The notes: generated from the letters alone by a model not told the origin. DNA of 45,750 nucleotides from an uncultured Chlorobiaceae bacterium (GCA_903843305.1 CAIMPI010000012.1:1-45750); one strand, 5' to 3'. Shown: positions 18,505 to 29,141, counted from the first letter of the stretch. Translations and numbers: made by a program.

Positions 18505-20499
18505 ATGGCAGTCAATAACTCTTTAAGACGGTTTAAAACATTTTTTCTAGGCAGTGCACGGGATTTTCGGGATCATAGAATTTTCCATCAACTGGCGTTG
18601 AGCGCATTTCTTGCATGGGTTGGACTTGGTTCCGACGGTCTTTCCTCCTCTTGTTATGGCCCTCCCGAAGCATTCAAGGCGCTTCAGGGGCATCCGACAC
18701 TTGGGATTTTTGTCGCTATCGGCACGGGAATCACCATCTTTATTATTGCATCAAGTTATTCACATATTATTGAGCTTTTCCCTCACGGAGGAGGTGGCTA
18801 TCTGGTTGCGAGTAAACTTCTTTCTCCTGAAATGGGGGTGATTTCCGGCAGTGCGCTTCTGATCGATTATGTGTTGACCATTACCATCTCAATTGCCAGC
18901 GGAGCGGATGCTATTTTCAGCTTTTTGCCTGTCGGGTTAATCTCCTATAAATTGTGGTTTGCTGTATTTGGAGTCATGGTGCTGTTGTTACTGAACCTTC
19001 GCGGGATCAAAGAGGCGGTGATGCCCCTTGTTCCTGTTTTTCTCCTTTTTGTTGTTACTCACCTTGTTGTCATTGTCTATGCCGTGATCTCCCATCTGGC
19101 CAATTTTGGTACGGTCTATCATGAAACGGGGCGTGAGCTTGCCAGTTCATTTCATACTCTCGGAATTTTTGGTGTACTTTTTCTTGTGTTGAAAGCCTAC
19201 AGCCTCGGCGCTGGTACCTTTACGGGAATTGAAGCAGTCAGTAACGGTTTGCCTGTTCTGCGTGATCCGAAAGTGTTGACAGCAAAGAAAACCATGAAGT
19301 ATATGGCGATCTCTCTTTCCGTTACTGTTATGGGGCTCATGCTGGCATACATTCTTTTTGATGTACGGGATATGCCGGGCAAAACTCTCAACGCGATTCT
19401 TTTTGAGAGTATTACTGCATCCTGGACTGGCTGGTATGGTGTTAGTTTTGTCTGGGTTACCCTCTTTTCGGAAGCAGTACTGCTTTTTATTGCTGCACAG
19501 ACAGGCTTTCTTGATGGGCCGAGGGTTCTTGCAAATATGGCACTTGACAAATGGCTGCCAGCGCGTTTTGCCATGCTGAGTGACCGACTTGTTACGGAAA
19601 AAGGCATTCTTGTCATGGGTATTGCCTCACTTGCCATGATGCTTGCATCAAACGGATCCGTTGATTTTCTCATTGTTCTTTACAGCATTAACGTTTTCAT
19701 AACGTTCTCGCTTTCACAGCTTGGAATGGTTCGCCATTGGTGGGAAAAAAGGGAGTCTGAAAAGCTTTGGGCAAGGAAGCTTGTAATTAATGGCGTTGGA
19801 CTGATGCTGACGACTTTTATCCTGATCTCTGTACTGGTACTCAAGTTTCATGAAGGCGGATGGGTGACTATTCTCATCACAGGAGTGCTGGTTATGGGTG
19901 CTTTTTTTATCAAGGGACACTACAACAAAACATATCAGACACTGAAGCGGCTTGATGTTATTGTGGAGGCTGCTGTGCTGACAGGTTCGGATGTGCATGA
20001 CAAGGAGAGTGATCAGGTTACTCCGATTCCGGTTTTTGACCAAAAGGCGAAGACGGCCGCTATCTTAGTGAATGGCTTTAACGGTCTTGGCCTGCATACA
20101 CTGTTCAGTGTTTTCCGCCTTTTCGGAAATAGTTACAAAAATTATGTTTTTGTTGAAATAGGCTCGATTGATGCTGGAAACTTCAAGGGAGCTGATGAAA
20201 TAGATAATCTTGGCAACTTTGTTCGTAATGAAACATCAAAGTATGTTGACTACATGACGGAGCATGGGTACTATGCTGAAGCATATTTCTCTCTTGGAAC
20301 TGATGTCGTTGATGAGGTTAACAAGCTCGTTCCGGCCATCAGGGAAAAATTTCCGGACATTGTCTTTTTTGGAGGGCAGCTCGTGTTCACCAAAGAGTCT
20401 ATGATGGACCGATGGCTGCATAATTATACGGTTTTTGCAGTGCAGCGTAATCTTTACGTGCACGGTATTCCTTTTGTGATTTTGCCTGTCAAGGTTTAA
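18505..20499 (+). CDS. APC-superfamily permease, KUP/KimA-like, probable potassium transporter
   Basis: A 664-residue membrane protein with about 12 predicted transmembrane segments between residues 25 and 475 and a C-terminal cytoplasmic domain of about 190 residues. The N-terminal motif LGSDGLSSSCYGPPEAF and GAGTFTGIEAVSNGLP belong to the amino acid/polyamine/organocation superfamily. It lacks the GDIGTSPLY motif of E. coli Kup, and looks closer to the KimA type of potassium importer, which also has a C-terminal soluble domain. Potassium as substrate is inferred from that resemblance and from its place between a regulator-kinase pair and kdpFABC; amino acid transport is the alternative. Start ATG 18505 has only a weak ribosome site. 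The promoter region carries the paired dyads described separately. Confidence 0.8.
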   Translation: MAVNNSLRRFKTFFLGSARDFRDHRIFHQLALSAFLAWVGLGSDGLSSSCYGPPEAFKALQGHPTLGIFVAIGTGITIFIIASSYSHIIELFPHGGGGYLVASKLLSPEMGVISGSALLIDYVLTITISIASGADAIFSFLPVGLISYKLWFAVFGVMVLLLLNLRGIKEAVMPLVPVFLLFVVTHLVVIVYAVISHLANFGTVYHETGRELASSFHTLGIFGVLFLVLKAYSLGAGTFTGIEAVSNGLPVLRDPKVLTAKKTMKYMAISLSVTVMGLMLAYILFDVRDMPGKTLNAILFESITASWTGWYGVSFVWVTLFSEAVLLFIAAQTGFLDGPRVLANMALDKWLPARFAMLSDRLVTEKGILVMGIASLAMMLASNGSVDFLIVLYSINVFITFSLSQLGMVRHWWEKRESEKLWARKLVINGVGLMLTTFILISVLVLKFHEGGWVTILITGVLVMGAFFIKGHYNKTYQTLKRLDVIVEAAVLTGSDVHDKESDQVTPIPVFDQKAKTAAILVNGFNGLGLHTLFSVFRLFGNSYKNYVFVEIGSIDAGNFKGADEIDNLGNFVRNETSKYVDYMTEHGYYAEAYFSLGTDVVDEVNKLVPAIREKFPDIVFFGGQLVFTKESMMDRWLHNYTVFAVQRNLYVHGIPFVILPVKV

Positions 20500-20534
20500 T
20501 ACATTCTTTTCAATCTGATTTCCCCACCTCTGGC

Positions 20535-20583
20535 AGCTTGAAAAACGCAAGCTCTCAGTTTGTCTGCTCTTGAATATTTCAAA
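20535..20583 (+). promoter_or_regulatory. Paired CTTG-N7-CAAG dyads upstream of the histidine kinase gene
   Basis: Inverted repeats AGCTTG-AAAAACG-CAAGCT (20535-20553, six-base perfect arms) and CTTG-AATATTT-CAAA (20569-20583, one arm base off). Centres at 20544 and 20576 are 32 bp apart, exactly the spacing seen before the permease gene. The nearer dyad is centred 63 bases upstream of the GG of the -24 element, a workable position for a sigma-54 enhancer. Function is inferred. Confidence 0.58.
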
Positions 20584-20637
20584 GGGTCACCGCTACTCTG
20601 CCCGGCTTTTCTGTTAATGTATAGGCGATTAAATTAT

Positions 20638-20653
20638 TGGTACACTTTTTGCT
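20638..20653 (+). promoter_or_regulatory. Sigma-54 (-24/-12) promoter of the kinase-kdp operon
   Basis: TGGTACACTTTTTGCT matches the sigma-54 consensus TGGYACRNNNNTTGCW at every defined position, with GG and GC ten bases apart. Transcription would start near 20664, leaving a 25-base leader with a strong AGGAGG ribosome site (20677-20682) before the kinase ATG. No other convincing promoter was found before kdpF, so it probably drives the kinase, the small peptide gene and kdpFABC-D. Confidence 0.75.
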
Positions 20654-20688
20654 GTACTAATTAACATGAACATGTCAGGAGGTTATAA

Positions 20689-22509
20689 ATGATTGGTATA
20701 CGACAAAAGCTTGTTCTGGGATTTGGTGGTCTGCTCCTCATTGTTGTTGCACTAGGGGTGCTGACTATCCGTCACATTGATGCCCTTGGCGGAGCTATTG
20801 ATGTTATTCTCAGGCAAAACTATCGCAGTGTGGTTGCCTGCCAGAAAATGACTGAGTCACTTGAGCGCATAGACAGTGGAGCCTTGTTTACCTTCGCAGG
20901 ACATTACGATGAAGGAATGAGCACTATTCGGGAGAATGAACAAAACTTTCGTCATGCACTGCGCGTGGAGCTTGGCAATATCACCCTTCCCGGTGAACAT
21001 CAGAAAGCCATGCAGATCAACACTCTTTTTGTCCGATACTACATTATTATTAAACAGGTTACAAATCCATCGACTTCTTTGCCTGAAAGGCAGCAGCGAT
21101 ATTTTTCTGACCTTCTTCCGCTTTTTCAGCAAATAAAGCAACTCTCGGCCCAAGTTCTGGAGATGAACCAGGCAAACATGCAGGCGGCAAACGATAATGC
21201 GCGCCAGATGGCTGCATCAGCGCACAATACCATGCTGGTGGCTATTTTTGCCAGTGCAATTATTGCAATATTGTTCAGCTTTCGCTCCCATCGCTGGATT
21301 CTCATGCCGATCAAAAAGCTGACCGCGTCAGTCGAAGAGATTCGGAATGGCAATCTTGATCTTGTCCTTGATACCACGTCAATGGATGAAATCGGACAAC
21401 TTTCACAATCATTTAACGACATGGCAGCAACTCTCCGTAAAATGCGCAAAAGCGATCTGGACATGCTTTATCGCAGTCGGAGGGTAACGCAGGAGGTGTT
21501 CAAGGTTTTACCCTTGCCGATAGCGGTGCTGGATGCGAATGGACAAGTTGAAGTATCCACTGACACTGCGGAACGCTATTTTGGGTTGAAAGCGGGTGTT
21601 TATGTTCAGGATATCGGTCATGACTGGCTGAAGGGAGTGTGGCAGAAAGCTGTTCGACAGGGTTACGCAACTGAGTCGGAAGGTGGTAATGACTACATTC
21701 AGCATTTTGACGGGAGGAACGAGTACTTTTTTCAACCTGTGGTAGTACCTGTTCCTTTAAGTGCTGAGCGTGAGGAGTTTGCCGGAACAGCGCTGATTTT
21801 CAGGGATGTGACACAGCTTCACGAACAGCTTGAGCTCAAGCGCAGTGTTATTGCTACGGTATCTCATCAGTTGCGAACCCCTCTTACCTCGCTGCGAATG
21901 TCTGTTCATCTTCTGCTTGAAGAACGAATAGGGCATCTCAACGAACAGCAGGCAGATCTGTTGCTGGCTGCACGTGAAGAGAGTGAGCGGCTTGCGCGTA
22001 TGCTTGATGATCTTCTGGAGCTCAACCGGATAGAATCGGGCAAAGCCCCCCTGAACATTGTTCCGGTTTCTCCTTTTCATCTCAGTTGCGAAGGCATTGA
22101 GCCGTTCCTGATTCATGCCAGTGATCGGGGGGTAACCATTGTGAATACTATTCATGAAGGGTTGTCTGATGTGATAGCAGATCCGGAAAGCATCAAGCAT
22201 GTTTTTGCGAACCTTCTTTCGAATGCATTGCGGTTTACCTCGCCGGGCGGTAAAGTAACCATCAGCGCTTCTGAAGAGCATGACAAGATCAGATTTTCCG
22301 TTCAAGACACAGGGAATGGTATTGCATCTGAACATCTTGAGCACCTTTTCGAAAGGTTTTATCGAGTTCCGGGCCAAAAAGCAACGAGTGGTATCGGCCT
22401 CGGGCTTTCGATTGTAAAGGAGATTATTGAAGCACAGGGAGGAAGTGTTGGTGCTGAAAATGTCACAGGCAAGGGGTCAGTATTTTACTTCACTCTACCC
22501 ATAAGGTAA
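20689..22509 (+). CDS. KinB-like membrane sensor histidine kinase
   Basis: Inner-membrane sensor that should autophosphorylate and pass phosphate to the NtrC-type regulator two genes upstream. The 606 residues show: transmembrane helix 1 (about 6-26), a periplasmic sensor of about 150 residues, transmembrane helix 2 (about 180-199), a HAMP linker (about 200-252), a PAS domain (about 265-375), the HisKA dimer domain with H393 in SHQLRTPLTSL, and the ATPase domain with N box HVFANLLSNALRF, G1 box DTGNGIASEHL, F box LFERFYR and G2 box GIGLGLSIVKE. Domain order and the regulator type resemble KinB/AlgB. It is the first gene after the sigma-54 promoter and is followed by kdp genes, so it likely replaces the missing KdpD kinase half. 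The signal sensed is unknown. Confidence 0.9.
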   Translation: MIGIRQKLVLGFGGLLLIVVALGVLTIRHIDALGGAIDVILRQNYRSVVACQKMTESLERIDSGALFTFAGHYDEGMSTIRENEQNFRHALRVELGNITLPGEHQKAMQINTLFVRYYIIIKQVTNPSTSLPERQQRYFSDLLPLFQQIKQLSAQVLEMNQANMQAANDNARQMAASAHNTMLVAIFASAIIAILFSFRSHRWILMPIKKLTASVEEIRNGNLDLVLDTTSMDEIGQLSQSFNDMAATLRKMRKSDLDMLYRSRRVTQEVFKVLPLPIAVLDANGQVEVSTDTAERYFGLKAGVYVQDIGHDWLKGVWQKAVRQGYATESEGGNDYIQHFDGRNEYFFQPVVVPVPLSAEREEFAGTALIFRDVTQLHEQLELKRSVIATVSHQLRTPLTSLRMSVHLLLEERIGHLNEQQADLLLAAREESERLARMLDDLLELNRIESGKAPLNIVPVSPFHLSCEGIEPFLIHASDRGVTIVNTIHEGLSDVIADPESIKHVFANLLSNALRFTSPGGKVTISASEEHDKIRFSVQDTGNGIASEHLEHLFERFYRVPGQKATSGIGLGLSIVKEIIEAQGGSVGAENVTGKGSVFYFTLPIR

Positions 22510-22567
22510 GATAACTGTTAATAATATAAAGGCTTAAAAGCTATTCAACAGAAGGAGGGAGACTATC

Positions 22568-22666
22568 ATGAATGTGTACCATCAACTGTATCTCGGAATA
22601 CTCATTTTTCTGATTCTTACCGGAGTGGCTGGATTGATTGGCTTCATTATTCATATCGGAGGTTAA
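22568..22666 (+). CDS. 32-residue single-span membrane peptide upstream of kdpF
   Basis: A tiny frame of 32 codons, MNVYHQLYLG... ending ...FIIHIGG, with one hydrophobic helix (about residues 8-29). It has a strong ribosome site (AAGGAGG, 22551-22557) ten bases before its ATG, and its stop codon is separated by one base from the kdpF start; its own last codons supply the GGAGG ribosome site for kdpF. This placement argues for real translation. I do not recognise the family. It could be an extra KdpF-like stabilising subunit of the Kdp complex, or a peptide that couples translation to kdpF. Confidence 0.65.
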   Translation: MNVYHQLYLGILIFLILTGVAGLIGFIIHIGG

Positions 22667-22667
22667 C

Positions 22668-22748
22668 ATGGATTTCGTTGTCTTGCTCACATTTTTTGGT
22701 TGCATGGTTTATTTGGTCTATGCCATTGTCAATCCTGAGAAATTTTAA
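22668..22748 (+). CDS. kdpF: Potassium-transporting ATPase subunit KdpF
   Basis: A 26-residue single-span membrane peptide, MDFVVLLTFFGCMVYLVYAI followed by VNPEKF. The YLVYA(I/L)xxPEKF ending is typical of KdpF, which stabilises the KdpABC complex. A GGAGG ribosome site lies six bases before the ATG, inside the preceding small gene. kdpA begins 12 bases downstream. Confidence 0.9.
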   Translation: MDFVVLLTFFGCMVYLVYAIVNPEKF

Positions 22749-22760
22749 ACCTATCGCATT

Positions 22761-24431
22761 ATGTCATTACTATTTGTATTGGTACTGATTGTTCCTGCCT
22801 TTTTGTCGTGGCCTCTTGGACTTGCGATGACACTCTTGATAGATCCTTGTCAGAATTCAACTTATGGTCGCTGGACTTCGGGGATCTTCAGCAAAACAGG
22901 TGGGCTTGCTGCCGTTGAAGAACAGGACTGGAAGAGCTATCTGTTTTCCATGCTGATATTCAATATTGCCATGTTTGCTTTCGTAATGACTGTACTTGCA
23001 CTGCAGCAGTGGCTGCCGCTCAATCCCGACGGAAAGGGGCCGCTTGAGGCAAGCCTTATTTTTAATACTGCGGCATCCTTTGTCACAAACACCAATCTCC
23101 AGCACTACTCTGGAGAGGCATCCATGAGCTATTTTTCCCAGCTTTTCGGTTTGATGTGGCTGCAGTTTGTTTCTGCTGCGACAGGGATTGCCTGCCTTGT
23201 GGCTCTTGCCAGAGCGCTGGGCGGGAAAAAAACGGTTGGCAATTTTTACAGCGACATGATGCGGACAACTTTTTTTATTCTGCTGCCACTTGCACTCTTT
23301 GTTGCCTTGCTTCTTGTTGCCGGAGGAGTTCCAATGACCATGGATGGTGCTGCCGTAGCCCATACTCTTGAACATGCAACGCAAACCATAGCCAGGGGCC
23401 CTGTTGCTGCCATGGTGGCAATTAAACAGCTCGGAACCAACGGTGGTGGATGGTTCGGGCCAAATTCAGCTCATCCTTTCGAAAACCCTTCTTTCTTTAC
23501 CAATATTCTGGAGTGCTCCAGTATCATCCTGATCCCAATGGCAACGGTGTGGATGTTTGGACGCATAACAGGGCGTATGCGCGATGCTGCTGTAATATTT
23601 TCAGTCATGATGGCACTGCTTGTTTTTAAAGCAGGCGCGGCAGTCTGGCTTGAAGGGGCTCCTGCAACCGCACTCTCCGGCCTACCAGTCGAGGTGGTTT
23701 CGAATCTTGAAGGCAAGGAGCTTCGCTTTGGTTCCGGTGCAGGCGCTCTCTGGGCTGCGGTGACGACAGCTACCAGTAATGGTTCGGTCAACTGCATGCA
23801 CGATAGCCTTAATCCGCTGACCGGACTTGTTCCTCTTGCCGGCATGTGGATGAATATCGTTTTTGGTGGCGTTGGCGTTGGTCTTATCAATATGTTCATT
23901 TTTATCATTGTCGGTGTATTTATCTGCGGCATGATGGTTGGCCGTACACCGGAATATTTTGGCCGAAAGGTTGAAACCCGCGAAATGACGCTTGCCCTGC
24001 TTGCCCTCTTGGTTCATCCGGCGCTGATTCTTGGAGGAACCGCACTTTTTGCGGCCACGACGGCAGGGGCAGGAACTGTGCTGAACAGCGGAGCCCATGG
24101 GTTTACAGAAATTCTCTATGAATTTTCCTCTTCTGCAGCCAATAACGGTTCAGGTTTCGAGGGGTTGGGTGATAACACCGTTCCCTGGAATATTGCTACC
24201 GGTATTGTGATGCTGCTGGCGCGCTATTTACCTATCATTCTGCCTCTTGCTATTGCCGGTTCGCTGGCGGCAAAGAAGCCTGTTCCAGTAACAGCAGGAA
24301 CTCTACGCACCGACACCTTACTTTTTGGGCTTATTATTCTCGGGAGCGTGGTTTTAATCGGGGCACTTCTTTTTCTACCAGTAGCTGTCCTCGGTCCTGT
24401 TGCTGATCATTTTACTGCAATCGTTCATTGA
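22761..24431 (+). CDS. kdpA: Potassium-transporting ATPase subunit KdpA
   Basis: Potassium-binding and channel-like subunit of the high-affinity Kdp ATPase, in the inner membrane. The 556 residues hold ten predicted helices and all four selectivity-filter repeats: TNTNLQHYSGE, GTNGGGWFGPNSAHPFENP, TATSNGSVNCMHDSLNPL and SSAANNGSGFEGL. Length matches the family. It lies 12 bases after kdpF and 34 bases before kdpB. No missing key residue was seen. Confidence 0.98.
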   Translation: MSLLFVLVLIVPAFLSWPLGLAMTLLIDPCQNSTYGRWTSGIFSKTGGLAAVEEQDWKSYLFSMLIFNIAMFAFVMTVLALQQWLPLNPDGKGPLEASLIFNTAASFVTNTNLQHYSGEASMSYFSQLFGLMWLQFVSAATGIACLVALARALGGKKTVGNFYSDMMRTTFFILLPLALFVALLLVAGGVPMTMDGAAVAHTLEHATQTIARGPVAAMVAIKQLGTNGGGWFGPNSAHPFENPSFFTNILECSSIILIPMATVWMFGRITGRMRDAAVIFSVMMALLVFKAGAAVWLEGAPATALSGLPVEVVSNLEGKELRFGSGAGALWAAVTTATSNGSVNCMHDSLNPLTGLVPLAGMWMNIVFGGVGVGLINMFIFIIVGVFICGMMVGRTPEYFGRKVETREMTLALLALLVHPALILGGTALFAATTAGAGTVLNSGAHGFTEILYEFSSSAANNGSGFEGLGDNTVPWNIATGIVMLLARYLPIILPLAIAGSLAAKKPVPVTAGTLRTDTLLFGLIILGSVVLIGALLFLPVAVLGPVADHFTAIVH

Positions 24432-24465
24432 ACCATGAAGTTTTCAAGGAATTATTAAATACAAC

Positions 24466-26550
<2,085 letters not shown>

Positions 26551-26567
26551 ACAAACGTTTTGCTACC

Positions 26568-27155
26568 ATGAAAACAACGCTATCATTTGGGGATCTCACG
26601 CGACAATTTGCGGTCTCATTACGTATTCTTCTCGTTACTGTGTTGATCTGCAGCGGGTTGTATACCGTAATCGTACTTCTGGCTGCTCAGATTGTCCCCT
26701 ATTCTGCATCGGGTTCTCTTATCCGTTCTGAAAACGGACAGGTTGTCGGCAGTGAACTTATTGGCCAGCAGTTTAGCCGACCTGAAAATTTCTGGTCCCG
26801 TCCATCGGCAGTATCATGGAACGCTGCCGGAGCAGGTGGAAGTAATCTTTCACCTGCATCTCTGGCAATGCGCCAGAAGAGCGAGAAACTGCTTGGTTCC
26901 TTTGCACTGAAAAAAGGAGAAACAGTTCCTGCAGATCTTGTTACAGCTTCAGGCAGCGGTCTTGACCCGCATATTTCGATTGCGGCTGCACGATTTCAGG
27001 CATCAAGAGTTGCCCATGCAAGGGGTCTTTCTGTCGATCAGGTGATGAGACTGATCTATGAGCCGACAAGTGGAAACGTCACCATTCCCCTATTGAACGA
27101 GTCGCTTGTGAATGTTCTGCAACTCAACAGATCGCTTGACCGATTGAAGAAATAA
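26568..27155 (+). CDS. kdpC: Potassium-transporting ATPase subunit KdpC
   Basis: Single-span accessory subunit that helps ATP binding and complex stability. The 195 residues have one N-terminal membrane helix (about 18-43) and the family motifs GSELIGQQFSRPENFWSRPSA, SNLSPAS, and ASGSGLDPHISIAAARFQASRVA. Length is typical. It is followed 35 bases later by the KdpD-like gene. Confidence 0.97.
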   Translation: MKTTLSFGDLTRQFAVSLRILLVTVLICSGLYTVIVLLAAQIVPYSASGSLIRSENGQVVGSELIGQQFSRPENFWSRPSAVSWNAAGAGGSNLSPASLAMRQKSEKLLGSFALKKGETVPADLVTASGSGLDPHISIAAARFQASRVAHARGLSVDQVMRLIYEPTSGNVTIPLLNESLVNVLQLNRSLDRLKK

Positions 27156-27190
27156 TTCTGTAAACGAATTAATCAAGGGAAGAGAGATCT

Positions 27191-28846
27191 ATGGATAGCA
27201 ACAACAGAGCCGACAGTTTTTTGCGTCTCATCCAGCGGTCGCAACGGGGTAAACTCAAGATTTATGTCGGCTACTGCGCTGGTGTGGGGAAAACCTGGCA
27301 GATGCTGCAGGAAGCAAGACGCCTTAAAGACAATGGGATTGATGTTGTTGTTGGCCTTGTAGAAACCCATAAAAGGAAGGAGACTGAAGCCCTGCTGTCA
27401 GGACTGGAGATTATACCCCGGAAAAGCCTGTTATATCGAGGTATAGAAATTACCGAAATGGACATTGATGCCGTTCTCCAACGTCATCCCGCAGTTGTGC
27501 TGGTTGATGAACTTGCACATACCAATGTTCCGGGAAGCAGAAATTCAAGGCGCTATGAAGATATTGAGGAAATTCTTGCCGCCGGTATTCATGTGATTTC
27601 AACCCTGAACATTCAGCATATCGAAAGCCTTTATGAAACGGTAGAACATGCCACCGGAGTGAAGGTCAAGGAACGGGTGCCTGACCGTATTCTGGTGCTG
27701 GCTGATCAGCTTGTCAATGTTGATATTACAACCGATGATCTGCGTCAGCGCCTCTCCGAAGGAAAAGTCTATGTTCCCGGCCGTTTGGAAACGGCCCTGT
27801 CCAACTTTTTTCAATCTGAAAATCTTGAGCAGCTCAGGGAGCTGACCCTGCGAGAGCTTGCTGCACAGCTTGATTCGAAGCGGCGCAACCACTTTCATGA
27901 CGGCTCGGTTTCCAATCCCGATCAGCTTATGGTTTGCCTCAGTTCAAAAACCAGGAACTGTGAAACCATTCTGCGCTACGCATCGCGTATAGCTGGAAGA
28001 CTGAACAGAGACTGGTATGCGGTCTATGTGCAGACACTATCCGACAGTCCAACCAATATTGATGCAAAAGTACAACGTTTGCTTTCCAATACGCTTGCTC
28101 TTGCCCAGCAACTTGGTGCTACCGTATTTACCTATAAAGGTGACGATGTGGTTAAAACCATTCTGCAGTTTGCCAGGGAATATCGTGTTGGACACATTAT
28201 CATCGGCAATTCAGGAAGAAAACTTTCGCTATGGCAACGTCTTCTGGGTCGGCAGACCATTATTGAACGTTTGATCAGTGAATGTCGGGGTATCAACGTG
28301 ATTGTCCTCGATACCAGGGAAGAGGGTGCTGAACAAAAGACAAAACTCTTTTCCGGCATTAAAGGAAGCCTTACGGCTGTAAGCCGGTCGCAATATGGAT
28401 GGAAAGAACCGATCAGGAGCGCAAGGGTTGTGCTCTGGGAGAGTGTTCTTGAAAAGGAGGAGGCGTTTCGTCAGTTGCTGCACGAATGCTGTCTTTCCAA
28501 TCCGGACATTGACGAAGTGAGTGCGTTCAACAACCTCCTTGAACGGGAGCTGCAGGGAGGAACCTTTGTCGGCGCGGATATCGCCATTCCTCATGCCAGA
28601 CTCGACAATCTCAACAAACCGGTTCTTGCTATAGGTGTCAACCGGGTTGGGATTTATGATAATACATCGAGCAAAACAGCGCGGATCATGTTTCTGATGC
28701 TCTCTCCGCAATCCGATCCTGACAGTCACATTCGGCTGCTTGGTGCTATCAGCAAGATGGCCTCGGATAGCCATTGGCGTAATATGATGCTTGACTCCCG
28801 CAGCAAAAAGGAGATTATCCGGATTATAAGGAACTGGCTGCGTTAG
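27191..28846 (+). CDS. Kinase-less KdpD-type sensor fused to a PTS EIIA domain
   Basis: A 551-residue cytoplasmic protein with no membrane helices. Residues about 20-225 are the KdpD N-terminal domain: Walker A-like GYCAGVGKT at 27-35, then VDELAHTNVPGSRNSRRYEDIEE and ISTLNIQHIESL. Residues about 238-375 are a universal-stress-type domain as in KdpD (CLSSKTRN ... GHIIIGNSGR). Instead of the four membrane helices and kinase of full KdpD (about 890 residues), residues about 408-551 form a PTS EIIA domain of the fructose/nitrogen type, with the phosphorylatable histidine H468 in GADIAIPHARLD. It cannot autophosphorylate by itself. It is the last gene of the kdp operon; I infer that it modulates the KinB-like kinase or the Kdp pump in response to potassium and PTS phosphorylation state. 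Confidence 0.9.
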   Translation: MDSNNRADSFLRLIQRSQRGKLKIYVGYCAGVGKTWQMLQEARRLKDNGIDVVVGLVETHKRKETEALLSGLEIIPRKSLLYRGIEITEMDIDAVLQRHPAVVLVDELAHTNVPGSRNSRRYEDIEEILAAGIHVISTLNIQHIESLYETVEHATGVKVKERVPDRILVLADQLVNVDITTDDLRQRLSEGKVYVPGRLETALSNFFQSENLEQLRELTLRELAAQLDSKRRNHFHDGSVSNPDQLMVCLSSKTRNCETILRYASRIAGRLNRDWYAVYVQTLSDSPTNIDAKVQRLLSNTLALAQQLGATVFTYKGDDVVKTILQFAREYRVGHIIIGNSGRKLSLWQRLLGRQTIIERLISECRGINVIVLDTREEGAEQKTKLFSGIKGSLTAVSRSQYGWKEPIRSARVVLWESVLEKEEAFRQLLHECCLSNPDIDEVSAFNNLLERELQGGTFVGADIAIPHARLDNLNKPVLAIGVNRVGIYDNTSSKTARIMFLMLSPQSDPDSHIRLLGAISKMASDSHWRNMMLDSRSKKEIIRIIRNWLR

Positions 28847-29057
28847 CTCTTTTAAAACTCATGATGCTAACTCGCCGAAAAAAAACATTGTAGCACTGCG
28901 GTAGAACCCCTCAATGACTATTGAGATGCGCAGCCTTTTGGGATTACAGATTAGTACTCATGGCAAACTGAGAAATATTTATTTGAGATTTGCTGGCAGT
29001 GGTTATTTTTTTATCTTTATACTATAGTTAAAACTATTGATCATCGTGGTGATAGCA

Positions 29058-29141
29058 ATGCGTATAGCGAACTCAAAAATGTTTCTACTCCTCAGTTTGT
29101 TGCTCTTGAGTCTTGGTGCTCATTGGGGGGGGGCTTTTTAG
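29058..29141 (+). CDS. Leucine-rich leader peptide of leuA
   Basis: A 27-codon frame starting MRIANSKMFLLLSLLLLSL and ending in GAHWGGAF. Eight of its codons are leucine, all within an 11-codon stretch. It ends 105 bases before leuA and just ahead of a terminator hairpin, the layout of ribosome-mediated attenuators of leucine operons. The peptide includes a run of nine G (29125-29133). The ribosome site is weak. The 211 bases upstream (28847-29057) hold no gene; a -10-like TATACT lies at 29018-29023. Confidence 0.7.
   Translation: MRIANSKMFLLLSLLLLSLGAHWGGAF

Noticed and set aside
18505-20499. E. coli-type Kup assignment for the permease
   Set aside because: The GDIGTSPLY motif of Kup is missing; the protein fits the APC/KimA side of the superfamily, so no kup symbol is given.
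20535-20553. Dyad AGCTTG-N7-CAAGCT as a terminator of the permease gene
   Set aside because: Short stem, followed by CTCAGTTTG without a T-run, and it matches the upstream dyad motif.
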